A stretch of DNA of 64,000 bases from Siphonodentalium dalli (GCA_032622095.1 CP136066.1:174095164-174159163), one strand, 5' to 3'. Positions 41,918 to 52,939 are shown, numbered from the stretch's first letter. Notes: a model not told the origin generated them from the sequence alone. A program made the numbers and translations.

Positions 41918-41971
41918 ACCCTTTACTGCCAGAATGGATTCTCCCACTCAGTTCTAAAAGCATGCATTGGA
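41918..41971 (+). mobile_element. TTAA-type fragment (CCCTTTACTGCCAGAATGG)
   Basis: The left 54 bp of a CTATACTAAATGGATTC-like element (GGATTCTCCCACTCAGTTCT), cut by the next element. Confidence 0.5.
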
Positions 41972-41976
41972 ATAAC

Positions 41977-42466
41977 CACCCGTGGTCAAGTGGTCCTGTT
42001 AATGTACTATGATGCATTGGGTCCTGCTGAATTGATATGATGTTGTTAGGGCAAACTGATGCTGTTAGCAAATAGTACCATTATATTTTTTTAATTTGCC
42101 TTTTTTCGCGGTGTTCTTATAATCTTAACATATACAGGAAAAGCCATTCATATCAAACATTCAAAAACATATTTATTGCAAAATATTTTTAATGTTTGTA
42201 TTAGTTGTTGAAAATTTACTATAATCAAGATTGTTATTCATGTCCTTTTAGAAATACCAGCACAGCTATGTTCTTGAATGCTTCGTACACTCACTGTGGT
42301 TTTTTTCTCAAATGCTCGGATTAACCAACCACCGCGAAAATGACAACTTTAAAAAAAACTAACGGTACTTTTTCGTAATGGCAGCAGTTTGCACTACCCG
42401 CATCATAGCAATTCAGCAGGACCACCAGTATCATAGCATATTAGCAGGACCACTTGACCAGGGGTG
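41977..42466. mobile_element. 490-bp inverted-repeat element ending CACCC with 5-bp target duplication
   Basis: The left end CACCCGTGGTCAAGTGGTCC matches the complement of the right end (GGACCACTTGACCAGGGGTG). The arms continue for about 60 bp, and a second inverted pair (TTTTTCGCGGTG) lies inside. ATAAC flanks both sides. A CAC terminus with a 5-bp duplication would fit Transib-type elements; this is an inference from ends alone. Confidence 0.72.
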
Positions 42467-42617
42467 ATAACATGGTGAGGAATCACATGGTTTTGAGGTT
42501 GGTGAGTACCATGTATTCAAAAACGTAATATATAAAAAACATATCATTTTGACTCTTATTTTTAAAATAAATTGATATCTTCTTTGTTCGGAAATAACTT
42601 CCTGACATCATCTATCA

Positions 42618-42714
42618 ATTAGTCTGCCGGTAGCCTCGCATATATAAGACTCGCCTATATATGAGAAGGCACTGGCACAGGATTTCAACACTGCACCTGT
42701 CACGAAAGGGTTAA
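42618..42714. mobile_element. TTAA-type fragment with broken hairpin
   Basis: GTAGCCTCGCATATATAAGA, AAGGCACTGGCACAGGAT, CACGAAAGGGTTAA: the right end of the CCCTTCCATGACTGGAGC family, left part missing. Confidence 0.65.
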
Positions 42715-42846
42715 GTTACTAAGGTAGAACAATTCATCAACCATTTAGGACAACAGGTAATTTATGAACAGTGTCAAAAAACAACAGAAATAACAGGAAA
42801 TAATGGGAGATTCCTAAATTATTTCTGGTCTTGCAAATTATTGAGG

Positions 42847-43282
42847 TTTAAAGAAGCATAATCCGATTAAGCGCCCCTCAATTACTATTTATTTGGATAT
42901 GGGGTAAAAAATATTTTATTCGAGTCAAGGAACCAACCTATCAAAGCTCAGAGTTAATAGATATTCGATTTTTGAAATCTATTATTTTTCGCCATCGAGA
43001 ATTATTACTGGCCCAGTAAACAGTCGATGGTCTCGGACCAAATTGAAGATGAAGATGGATAACTCTAAAACCAAGAGGCTTTCTGTTGATAATAAGGCCA
43101 AATTTCGTTGAACAACATGTTGATAAATAACACGTTTCGGGCAATTTTATACTATAGTTGACAGTGGTTAGCATTATTTTTGGGCAATTAATCGATTCTG
43201 ATAACTGAAGTGGCATTTCTAAAAATGTTCATGTTGGAATCTGATTATATAGGGACCATCGAATTGGAGTGAGTACCTTTAA
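42847..43282 (-). mobile_element. family D element, minus orientation
   Basis: From TTAAAGAAGCATAATCCGAT to GAGTGAGTACCTTTAA, the reverse of 12509-12953, with landmarks CAAAGCTCAGAGT and GATGAAGATGGATAACTC. Confidence 0.8.
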
Positions 43283-43429
43283 TAATATAATGTTGTACAA
43301 CATGGTACAACAGCAATTATGACAACAACTGCAATATAATTGCGGAACGGTGTCAGAAAACAAAGGCGTTGTGAGGCAAGCACAATCTGTGATAAAAATC
43401 AATGCAAACCTCATTAACAAAAATAATCA

Positions 43430-44958
43430 GGTAAATCACCTCAGGCGCGTTGAGTCCTGGTCGACACCAGATCGTTAACCAGATGGAGGATTCTCAACAA
43501 TAAAGGTACATCTCAGGCCTGTGTGAGTCCTGGTTGACAGCAGATCATTAACCATACGGAAACTTCACAATAATAAAGGTACAGCTCAGGCCTGTGTGAG
43601 TCCTGGTTGAAAGCAGATCGTTAACCATACGGAAACTTGACAATAATAAAGGTACATCTCAGGCCTGTGTGAGTCCTGGTTGACAGCAGATCATTAACCA
43701 TATGGAAACTTCACAATTATAAAGGTACAGCTCAGGCCTGTGTGAGTCCTGGTCGACAAAAGATCGTTAACCATATGGAAACTTCACAATTATAAAGGTA
43801 CAGCTCAGGCCTGTGTGAGTCCTGGTTGACAAAAGATTGTTAACCAAATGGAAACTTCACAATTATAAAGGTACAGCTCAGGCCTGTGTGAGTCCTGGTT
43901 GACACCAGATCGTTAACCATACAGAAACTTCACAATTATAAAGGTACAGCTCAGGCCTGTGTGAGTCCTGGTTGACACCAGATCGTTAACCATATGGAAA
44001 CTTCACAATTATAAAGGTACAGCTCAGGCCTAAGTGAGTCCTGGTTGACAGCAGATCATTAACCATACGGAAACTTCACAATTATAAAGGTACAGCTCAG
44101 GCCTGAGTGAGTCCTGGTCGACACCAGATCGTTAACCATATGGAAACTTCACAATTATAAAGGTACACCTCAGGCTAATGTGAGTCCTGGTCGACACAAG
44201 ATCGTTAACCATACGGAAACTTCACAATTATAAAGGTACAGCTCAGGCTAATGTGAGTCCTGGTCGACACAAGATCGTTAACCAAATGGAAACTTCACAA
44301 TTATAAAGGTACAGCTCAGGCCTGTGTGAGTCCTGGTTGACACCAGATCGTTAACCATACAGAAACTTCACAATTATAAAGGTACAGCTCAGGCCTGTGT
44401 GAGTCCTGGTTGACACCAGATCGTTAACCATATGGAAACTTCACAATTATAAAGGTACAGCTCAGGCCTGAGTGTGTCCTGGTTGACAGCAGATCATTAA
44501 CCATACGGAAACTTCACAATTATAAAGGTACAGCTCAGGCCTGAGTGAGTCCTGGTCGACAAAAGATCGTTAACCATACGGAAACTTCACAACAATAAAG
44601 GTACACCTCAGGCATGTGTGACTCCTGGTTGACACCAGATCGTTAACCAAATGGAAACTTCACAATTATAAAGGTACAGCTCAGGCCTGTGTGAGTCCTG
44701 GTCGACAAAAGAGCGTTAACCATACGGAAACTTGACAATAATAAAGGTACATCTCAGGCCTGTGTGAGTCCTGGTTGACAGCAGATCATTAACCATACGG
44801 AAACTTGACAATAATAAAGGTACAACTCAGGCCTGTGTGAGTCCTGGTTGACACCAGATCGTTAACCATATGGAAACTTCTCAATTATAAAGGTACAGCT
44901 CAGGCTAATGTGAATCCTGGTCGAAACAAGATCGTTAACCAAATGGAAGATTCTCAAC
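43430..44958 (+). repeat. 73-bp minisatellite, about 21 copies, with higher-order structure
   Basis: Unit TAAAGGTACAGCTCAGGCCT, GTGTGAGTCCTGGTTGACA, CCAGATCGTTAACCATATGG, AAACTTCACAATTA. Variant sites (GACACCAG, GACAGCAG, GACAAAAG; ATACGG, ATATGG, AAATGG) recur in order: units from 43901 and from 44339 match best, 438 bp or 6 units apart. The outermost units share the form GATTCTCAACA not found inside. Confidence 0.95.
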
Positions 44959-44967
44959 ATTACAAAT

Positions 44968-45109
44968 AGAGACTACAGATACCTCCAAGAAAATGAGGCC
45001 TGAGCAGAATGTGAATTTGGTGATGCTAGCCCTCTGTGCAGGGTAGCATCACTAAATTCACGCTCTGGGGACATCATTCTGCAAATGTCAAACACTAAAT
45101 TCAGGCTTG
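44968..45109. mobile_element. family A half element (right end only)
   Basis: Spacer end (GAGACTACAGATACCTCC), right hairpin with deleted first-arm part (GCAGAATGTGAATTTGGTG) and terminus AAATTCAGGCTTG. The left half is replaced by the 73-bp array. Confidence 0.8.
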
Positions 45110-45385
45110 CCTTCAAAAGTTGTTAGTCCCTGCATGACAGAGCAAGCTGCATTAAAACTAAGTGTGCAAGTGGTGTGTTAGTCGATATTGTCTGAATAAA
45201 ACAAGATAATGATCCATGTGAGATCAATGTGTGAATTTTGTATGGTGGCGTTCTCCCGGCCGGGCCTCAATACACGACACATGAATATTAAAAGTAAAAT
45301 TGTTCAACGCAAAGGTGGACAAGTATAGTTCAATATTTAAACACAAAATATGGCCATCATTGAATTATTGACTATCAATTATAAA
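45110..45385. other. unassigned sequence
   Basis: No repeat or exon recognised. One GC-rich palindromic spot (CCCGGCCGGGC) at about 45257. Confidence 0.3.
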
Positions 45386-45828
45386 TGTGTTCCAGTCGAT
45401 GCATAATAAAATGGCACATCTAGGATCCTGTCCAGTCAATGCATAATAAAATGGCACATCTAGCATCCTATGTGTTCCAGTCAATGCATAATAAAATGGC
45501 ACACCTAGGATCCTGTGTGTTCCAGTCAATGCATAATACAATGGCACATCTAGGATCCTATGTGTTCCAGTCAATGCATAATAAAATGGCACATCTAGGA
45601 TCCTGTGTGTTGCAGTCAATGCATAATAAAATGGCACATCTAGGATCCTGTGTGTTCCAGTCAATGCATAATAAAATGGCACATCTAGGATCCTGTGTGT
45701 TCCAGTCAATGCATAATAAAATGGCACATCTAGGATCCTGTCCAGTCAATGCATAATAAAATGGCACATGTAGGATCCTGTCCAGTCAATGCACAATAAA
45801 ATGGCACATCTAGGATCCTGCGAACATT
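45386..45828 (+). repeat. 45/40-bp minisatellite (CAATGCATAATAAAATGGC), about 11 copies
   Basis: Unit TCCAGTCAATGCATAATAAA, ATGGCACATCTAGGATCCTG, TGTGT; the outer copies lack the last five bases. Because 45 is a multiple of three, frames stay open on both strands. Nothing suggests translation. Confidence 0.95.
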
Positions 45829-45943
45829 CAAGATTCAATTTGATGAGAAACACAAAAGGTTCGATTTGAAATGATAGCAGAGATTCGATAAATTTTCAAA
45901 CCATCATGTACATGTATCGGGAGACTCATGTGAGTGTCTAATA

Positions 45944-46108
45944 CAGTAGTGCTCTAAGTAAGCGACTTCTTAACCAGCAGAATTATGGGTAACTTTTCAG
46001 GAGAGAGCTTTCCGATGAATGGCAACAAGCCATATTTCCGACTAAATCCTGAAAAGTTACCCATAATTCTGCTGTGGTTAAGAAGTCGCTTACTTAGAGC
46101 ACTACTGT
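45944..46108. mobile_element. family B MITE, short-arm form, AGTAAGCGACTTC subtype
   Basis: TA-bounded, CAGTAGTGCTCTAAGTAAGC to GCTTACTTAGAGCACTACTG. The outer 25 bp carry matching changes in both arms (CAGTAGTGC / GCACTACTG and AAGCGACTTC / GAAGTCGCTT), so pairing is kept. Confidence 0.9.
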
Positions 46109-46354
46109 ATGTATAAACGAAAAAGACCTTAAAACATTGATCTCGTTGTGTATGTATGTCCACATCATCTTCATTCTATATTTGTTTTCTGAACAAAAAA
46201 TAAATAAAATGAAAGTGTCAATGACACTGTAGCTAAACTTGGGTGGGGATAATTTCATGTGTTACAGTCAATGGAGTGATTAGGAATGTGGAAAGTTGAA
46301 ATGTCTAAGTAGTACTAGATTATTAACATGAAGAGATACATGTATATATAAAGT

Positions 46355-47150
46355 AAAATACAAGATGGCCACTGGCAGCCACGTTTTCAAATGAAATTCC
46401 AAAATAAAAAGATTGCTCCCATCTAGTGGTCACCCCGAAGATGAATATGAAGTTCAGTGATGATCGGATGAGGGATGTGGTCTGTAGGGTGTGCCAAAAG
46501 ATTTAGTCATCCAAAGAGTATAATGTAAGATGGCTGCCGGCGGCAATGTTTTTTAACAAAATTTGGAAAAATTTGATGACTCCCATCTAGTGGTCATCCC
46601 AAAGATCCATATGAAGTTTAGTGATGATCGGACAAGGGTTGTCATCTGTTGGGTGTGCCAAAGGATTTAGTCATACAAAGAGTAAAATCCAAGATGGCCG
46701 CAAGCATCCATGTTTTTCAAATATGATGGCTTCCAACTAGTGGTCACCCAAAAGATTCATATGAAGTTTAGTGACGATTGGATGAGGGATGTGGTTTGTA
46801 GGGTATGCCAAAGGATTTAGTCATGCAAAGAATAAAATCCAAGATGGCAGCTGGCGGCCATGTTGTTAATCGAAAATTGTTCAAATTAGAAAGCTCCCAT
46901 CTGGAGATGATCCTAAACATGCCTCTACATTTTCAAAACAATTCTCCAATAAATGCAGGCTGTAGGGTGTGCAGATGGATTCAAATTTGAAATACAAGAT
47001 GACTGCTGGCGAACCATGTTTTTAAACAGAAGATCCATATGAAGTTTGGTCATGATCAGGTGAGAGATGTGAGCTGTAGGGTGTGCTAATGGAAACTGTT
47101 GACAGATGCAAGCAGGCGGATGGATGACAGATGCCAACCCATGGCAACAG
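46355..47150 (+). repeat. AAGATGGC tandem repeat, about 160-bp units, five copies
   Basis: Units contain AAAATCCAAGATGGCCGC, CATGTTTTTCAA, GCTCCCATCTAGTGGTCACC, AAGATCCATATGAAGTTTAG and GATCGGATGAGGGATGTG. Spacing between AAGATGGC positions is about 165, 165, 150 and 154 bp. A diverged extra copy lies at 47520-47720. Confidence 0.88.
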
Positions 47151-47335
47151 CTCAAACTTGACTTGGTCAAGTTGAGCTAAAAATCCTATGATTTTTATTT
47201 ACAGCAAGCCCAACTTCCCAAATGAAGGTTGTTTGTTGAACTTATTGAATATTTCAATGAATAAATGGGAATAAATATAGTGTTTCTCTAACAAGCGGCT
47301 ACTTATATTTTATATTATCAGAACATCCCTGGAAT

Positions 47336-47850
47336 TAACCCTTTCTATACTAAATAGATTCTCCCATCAAATATAAAAGTATACATTGGAATGTTCTATT
47401 ATTAATCTGGAGGGATGTACAGCAAAAATTACCAGACGACAGACAGTTGAATAGAAAATAGAAGTGTAGAAGGACACATCTTCATTGGAGGGAAAAGTTC
47501 AGATAATAAGATCAACAGAAAGAATTTCAGAACAAAATTGATGGCTCCCATCTAGATGTCACCCTGAAGATCCATATGAAGTTTGGTGATGATTGGATGA
47601 GGTACATGTATGTCGTCTGTGCCAATCCTTTAAATTTGATAGCTCCCATCTAGAAATGATCATAAACATGCCTGTAAATATTCACAACATTTCTCTGATA
47701 AATGCAGGCTGCAGGATGTGACGATGGTTCAAATTTGAATCAGATAAATTCAAATAAGATATTAACTTATTATCTGAACATGAGGTAACTAGTCGTTAAC
47801 GAGTATTTAGTAAAGAAAAGATTAAAGAATAGACCAGTCCAGTGTACACT
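47336..47850 (+). mobile_element. TTAA-type element interrupted by an AAGATGGC-type repeat
   Basis: TTAACCCTTTCTATACTAAA to ACCAGACGACAGACAG and GAAAAGTTCAGATAATAAGA; resumes about 47745 with GATATTAACTTATTATCTGA and ATTTAGTAAAGAAAAGATTA. Between is the repeat GCTCCCATCTAGATGTCACC ... TCTGATAAATGCAGGCTG. Confidence 0.6.
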
Positions 47851-47909
47851 TTTGGAACAAAATGAAGAATCCATTCAGCAAATAAGGGGTTAATTAAAAC
47901 AAATACAAT

Positions 47910-48027
47910 GCTGCAAATAGTGTGTCATTTTCAGAATGAGGCCCCACTGTGTGAATTTAGTGATGCTATTCCCGCACAATGGGCTAGCATCACCAAATTC
48001 ACCCTCAGTGGACCTCATTCTGCTTAG
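47910..48027. mobile_element. family A half element (left end only)
   Basis: TGCAAATAGTGTGTC, hairpin with altered arms (GAGGCCCCACTGTGTGAATT / ACCCTCAGTGGACCTC), then GCTTAGAC. The change in one arm (CACTG) is matched in the other (CAGTG). Confidence 0.78.
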
Positions 48028-48053
48028 ACTATTTACTACTGTTATATTGTTAT

Positions 48054-49160
48054 TAGAGATGGGCGGTTAACCGTGGAATCAGTTCGGTTTCGGTTGTCGG
48101 GAAAAACCGGAAATGACAACCGTGGTAAGTTGGAAAAACCCGTAGTTTCGGTTGTCACAACTTCCTGTAATCATGGCAGAACACGACGAACAAACGAGTC
48201 CTGTGTGGAAATATTTTTCAAAGAAAGATAAGAAATCTAAGTGTGCCGAAAGGAGAAAGGAGAAAGGAGTTCGCATGGTGAAATCGCGCGACGAATTAAT
48301 TACGTTGCTTCCGTGTACACCTATTTTCGCCGTAGTACTAGTAAACACAACACAAGTCAGTTTATTTCTCATGTTATTTTAATCATTAAGGCCGTACAAA
48401 TACTCTGAAAGGTGAATTTGATAACGAGGATACGATATCAAAAGGTATCAATGATTGTTACCCGCATTCCCTATCAGTTTTTATCACTGTTTGGATGTTA
48501 AATCGTCAAATATATTTGTGCACCGTTGATTAAAAATGTTATGCCGGAATCGGAGCCGGAATGAATTATACCGTTTGTCGGTAAACTGTTGAGAAATAGC
48601 ACTCATTCAGGTGACTTGTATTGGATGCATGTATACTGTATAGTGTGTACAATATTATGTTCCCTAAATATGGTAATAGGCATATAGCCAGATAATGTGA
48701 TTGAGAGATTCTAGTCATGTTTTATTTTCATTTTGTTGTTTATTTCAAATTTTATTTTTCAAATCATATATACACATATATCTAGTCACACACATTAGTT
48801 TTATGCCAATAAAAAGGATCATTATATTATTTCACACTTATGATCATATGATGCTGAATTGCAGTCATACATAATACACAGACTCACTTGCATTCTAGCA
48901 CTGCCACTCGACATGGACATTAACAATATACATGTAATAGTAACAATATGATACATAATTTAATATTATAAAAGGACATGTACCTCACAAGTTATGGTGA
49001 TACAATTGGTGTGTTTTCTTTGTAATATGATGAAGCATAATTAGATTTTGTTCACATTAGTAATTTTTATTAATAAAAACCGAAACCGAAACCGAGACTC
49101 AACTCTTTTTCCACAACCGAAACCGAAACCGAGGCAAATTTTCACAACCGCCCATCTCTA
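48054..49160 (+). mobile_element. hAT-type element with BED finger relic and 8-bp target duplication
   Basis: Termini TAGAGATGGGCGGTT and its exact complement AACCGCCCATCTCTA. ATTGTTAT flanks both sides (48046-48053, 49161-49168). Subterminal CGGTTTCGGTT repeats lie at both ends. Eight-base duplications, a TAGNG-like end and an internal BED finger together indicate the hAT superfamily. Length 1107 bp; no DDE domain, so it is non-autonomous. Confidence 0.92.
48173..48382 (+). pseudogene. truncated N-terminus of a hAT transposase (BED start)
   Basis: From ATG at 48173 the frame reads MAEHDEQTSPVWKYFSKK and DKKSKCAE, then runs through unrelated residues to a stop at 48382. S-P-V-W-x-Y-F followed by a first Cys is the beginning of a BED zinc finger; the C-x-x-C and His ligands are gone, probably by an internal deletion. 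It lies at the expected place, about 120 bp inside the left end of the hAT element. Confidence 0.6.
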
Positions 49161-49168
49161 ATTGTTAT

Positions 49169-49428
49169 GTGGAATCCGACCTTATGTTATTGACTATTAT
49201 CAAGAATTATTATATGATCATAAACTTTCTTCCAAAGGTCCCATACTAAATCATTCGAAAAAGGAATTGATAAATCACGATATCTACTGGATCTTCTTAT
49301 AAATATGAATGATGGGTTAATAACAAGCTCATTCGATGTCATGAATAATTAAATTAAATTTGACTTGTTGAATCACATTGTTGTGCATTTGATGGTTAAT
49401 GTAAATATATACATGGGTCAGTCAGTTA
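49169..49428. other. unassigned sequence
   Basis: AT-rich, nothing recognised. Confidence 0.3.
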
Positions 49429-49607
49429 CAGTAATGCCCTAAGTAATCGACCCCTTAACCACAGCAGAATTATGGGTAACTTTTCAGGATTTAGTCGGAA
49501 ATATGGCTTTCCGATGAATGGCAACAAGCCATATTTCCGACTAAATTCTGAAAAGTTACCCATAATTCCGCTGTGGTTAAGGAGTTGATTACTTAGGGCA
49601 TTACTTT
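49429..49607. mobile_element. family B MITE, short-arm form
   Basis: CAGTAATGCCCTAAGTAATC to TTACTTAGGGCATTACTTTA; the final base pair is mutated. The centre is reduced to GGCTTTCCGATGAATGGC. Confidence 0.86.
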
Positions 49608-50162
49608 ATTTCAGGCCCAATGGACTTTATAACATTTGGTAGATCATATAACGAAACATGATATGAGCCTGCGGTCTCGGTGAAAATTAACTTCCTTAGG
49701 TTGATAAATCCAACGCCAACCTCGAAACAATGCAATAAATGTATAAAATTAAATATTATCAACAGATCATTTCTTTAAGTTTATGCAGAATTACACAGTG
49801 AACTAATTTCCCCATGACAAAAAAGCTGCTCCGTGATAGAGACATACCAGTGACTGAAGCAGGAAATTAGTCCATATGGATGATCCGGAGTATAAACCGA
49901 TAACCACGGAACACACAGACGCACTGAACAAACTTAATAAATCAACAGCTACCGGTCAGTGGCGCAACCAACAGGTGTATCAGACGTATCAAACAGCCTG
50001 AGCCACTGACACAGCAGTTACCACATCCAATCAATATACTGCGATCTGTAGAAGTTCGCGGCTTAAAAATGGGCAATAGCAATGTGTGGCGTGACATATT
50101 AAGCTGAACCCGATCACGGAGACCTAACATGGTTAAAAGCATGCATCAAACCAACTCTAAAT
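49608..50162. other. unassigned sequence
   Basis: No exon recognised; a 66-codon minus frame lacks known motifs. Contains CACTGAC / GTCAGTG inverted pairs (TACCGGTCAGTGGCGC and GAGCCACTGACAC near 49950-50010). Confidence 0.3.
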
Positions 50163-50340
50163 GTCAGAAGAAGTTACTGCGAACCCATGTAATTATTCAA
50201 GCAGGATATTCCGATAGTGACAACATGTTGCCGTGGAGCTGTATCACGGGAATGTCACTCTGAGAAAATAGCTCCAGACAGAAAGAGGATTTGGTATTTG
50301 ATTTAAATGCTGGGGGGAGGTGTCTTGTTTAAAGCTCTGT
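50163..50340 (+). repeat. tandem segmental duplication, copy 1
   Basis: GAAGTTACTGCGAACCCATG to TGTCTTGTTTAAAGCTCTG, matching 51441-51605 with roughly 10 percent differences. The two copies are about 1.28 kb apart and in the same orientation. Confidence 0.8.
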
Positions 50341-50341
50341 T

Positions 50342-50571
50342 TTAATCATTTTCTCTACTAAATACTCATTGATGAGTAGTTATCACATGGGAAATGTTCA
50401 GTCATGTGTTGAACTTATTATCTGAACATTTCCCTACAATAATTAGGACTCCTTCTGTACTTTTATGTTGTCTCAGTTTGTCTGCTTAATTTTCCTGAAA
50501 ACCCCCTCAAAATGAATGAGACCATTCCAATATAACTGCGTGGGAAAAACCATTTTTATAGAAAGGGTTAA
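50342..50571 (-). mobile_element. TTAA element, CTATACTAAATGGATTC family, minus orientation
   Basis: TTAA on both sides (50342-50345 and 50568-50571). Reads CTCTACTAAATACTCATTGA ... CCATTTTTATAGAAAGGG. The best-bounded copy of its family in the window. Confidence 0.78.
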
Positions 50572-50597
50572 TATCAAGGTTTAGTTGCATATACATG

Positions 50598-50747
50598 CAG
50601 TAATGCTCTTAAGTAATCGACTCTTTAACGACAGGAGAATTATGGGTAACTTTTCAGGATTTAGTCGGAAATATGGCTTGATGCCATTCATCGGAAAGCT
50701 CTCCCCGAGAGCTTTCAGATGAATGGCAACAAGCCATATTTCCGACT
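50598..50747. mobile_element. family B MITE, right arm replaced by a minisatellite
   Basis: CAGTAATGCTCTTAAGTAAT, full left arm and centre, then the right arm stops at ATATTTCCGACTAGA, where the 28-bp array begins. Confidence 0.85.
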
Positions 50748-51160
50748 AGATATGTCAAATTATATATGTCAAATTACATGTCGAACCATAGATATGTCAA
50801 ATTACATGTAGGACCATAGATATGTCAAATTACATGTAGGACCATAGATATGTCAAATTACATGTCAAACCATAGATATGTCAAATTACATGTACATGTA
50901 GGACCATAGATATGTCAAATTACATGTCAAACCATAGATATGTCAAATTACATGTACATGTAGGACCATAGATATGTCAAATTACATGTACACTGTAGGA
51001 CCATAGATATGTCAAATTACATGTAGGACCATAGATATGTCAAATTACATGTAGGACCATAGATATGTCAAATTACATGTACACTGTAGGACCATAGATA
51101 TGTCAAATTACATGTAGGACCATAGATATGTCAAATTACATGTAGGACCATAGATATGTC
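50746..51160 (+). repeat. 28/34-bp minisatellite (GATATGTCAAATTACATGT), about 14 copies
   Basis: Units GATATGTCAAATTACATGTA + GGACCATA alternate with forms carrying CATGTA or CACTGTA inserts or TCAAACCATA. The array starts exactly where a family B arm breaks off. Confidence 0.94.
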
Positions 51161-51440
51161 AATTGCATTTACATCGACTTTATCCCAATGAAAATGAATC
51201 TTTCTGCACCTGTATTATCTGTTCATCCTGGTTCATCTGCCTGTTTTCTGCTTATATTTCCTGAACATCCATCCAGATGAATAATAAATCATTCCAATGT
51301 ATACTTTAATAACTGAATGGGAGTATCCATTATTCAGTAAAGAAAGGAATAAATGCCAGAGTTATATAATTTTTAATTTTTTTACACTGTGAAATTACTG
51401 AAATCTGGATAGAGAGACGTTGAAATAGACAAAGTCAAAA
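51161..51440. mobile_element. TTAA-type fragment and unassigned flank
   Basis: 51225-51350 holds TCTGCTTATATTTCCTGAAC, GATGAATAATAAATCATTCC and TGGGAGTATCCATTATTC, a piece of the CTATACTAAATGGATTC family in reverse. The rest is AT-rich. Confidence 0.6.
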
Positions 51441-51605
51441 CAAGTTACTGCAAACCCATGTAATTACGATATTGCAGGATATTCCGATAATGACATCATG
51501 TTACCGCGGAGCTGTATCATGGGAATGTCACTCTGAGTAAAGCTCCAGACAGAAAGAGGATTTGGTATTTGATTTAAATGGGTGCGTCTTGTTTAAAGAT
51601 ATGTT
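51441..51605 (+). repeat. tandem segmental duplication, copy 2
   Basis: CAAGTTACTGCAAACCCATG to GTCTTGTTTAAAGATATG. After this the copies part: here unique sequence follows, whereas copy 1 is followed by a TTAA element. Confidence 0.8.
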
Positions 51606-52810
51606 TAAAGGGTCGTGGCGGTTTGCAATCTCAAATTTTACCTAGTAATTCCCCCCCATACTCTGCAATACCGAGGTCCAAAGTACATGTAGGTCAATTA
51701 TGGCAACTACATGATCTACATTTATATCAAATTTATAAGCCAGAATATTATAACTTTTTGTCTTCGGTAAATTTGGTTAATACTTGGGTTAAGAGAGTCC
51801 AATTTAAGTTTACAATAATAATGTGTCCTAGTATACAGATAAGCAACCTCACCACTGACCCATTAATATCAATTATATAGCAGAGCTGTCAAAATATCAC
51901 AGGAATTGTTTATGTTGAACACTGACCTCTCTATTAAACCAATAACAATTATAACTAGAATGCACTCACTGGAGCTGCCTATACTTGCGCCCATCACACA
52001 TTTGACATGTTTTGTTTTGTCTTACCAACACCACTTTGAACCACGGGTGTTGGCTCCTCGTTTGAGAGATCGATAAAAACAAATCTAGATATCAAATCTC
52101 AGTTCATTCATCGCTGAAATATTTGTGTTTACGGACAGACTATTTCAAGTTGATCTATTAAACTAATGATACGTAGGAGTTGTTTGACATATTTATAGAA
52201 CAATAGAGACATCGTTTACATGAAGAGTGTGAAGATGATTGATTGCCGATGATGCTAATATATATTATATACCAATTGGGTTAAATTACTAGTTTGACTA
52301 GAATGATGTCAAGCGTGTATGCCATAGCACTTCAGCGGCAAAAAACGTCAAAGTAAGTTACAAATACCGACACAAATAAATAAAAGACATGCGACCACGC
52401 GAACAGTGTGTCAATGTGAGCATGCCCTTATAGCGACTGATCTATACAGTCTTCGGGAACATATCATCAAAATGTCTATTGCATTGAAAATGAGAAAGGT
52501 TGTTTTCCCAGTTAATTAATAGGGCATTTAATAATCCGATTGTTTCAACATTCACATTTTTCAGTGCAATTGTTTCTCAATTGAACCACGCGCTCGACTG
52601 TTGGCCGGACATGATTTATATGTACCATGATCTTTTGAAAATGTTTTGAACTTCAAAGAAACTTTCGAGAAATATGTTCGCACCTCACTGTCTCTGCGAA
52701 AAAAAAACTATTCCGCGCGCATCTTTTAGACATGATCTAAACACATTTCCCGTGTTTCAAGTTACATAAAATAGGCTTCTAATGGGCAGTACTATTGCCC
52801 ACTTTTATTT
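51606..52810. other. low-repeat region with weak exon-like pieces
   Basis: On minus, EEPTPVVQSGV ends at a donor GTAAGA (52018-52023). On plus, ATG at 52303 opens 16 codons (MMSSVYAIALQRQKTS) ending at donor GTAAGT (52353-52358). Neither has a recognised family or a partner exon in the window. No mobile element is recognised here. Confidence 0.25.
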
Positions 52811-52939
52811 TTCATGCAGTATATATATATTTATAATAATAGAACACGAAGTTGTTGGCAGTTAGAATGGTTTAGCCTGCCCGTGCAATACGGGTCTCTG
52901 CTGTCTGGACATCGACGCGAAAATGTCTGGTGTTTTGCG

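Noticed and set aside
45365..45767. Frames on both strands with repeated MHNKMAHLGS or FYYALTGTHRI residues
   Set aside because: Produced by the 45-bp minisatellite, whose length keeps the frame open on both strands.
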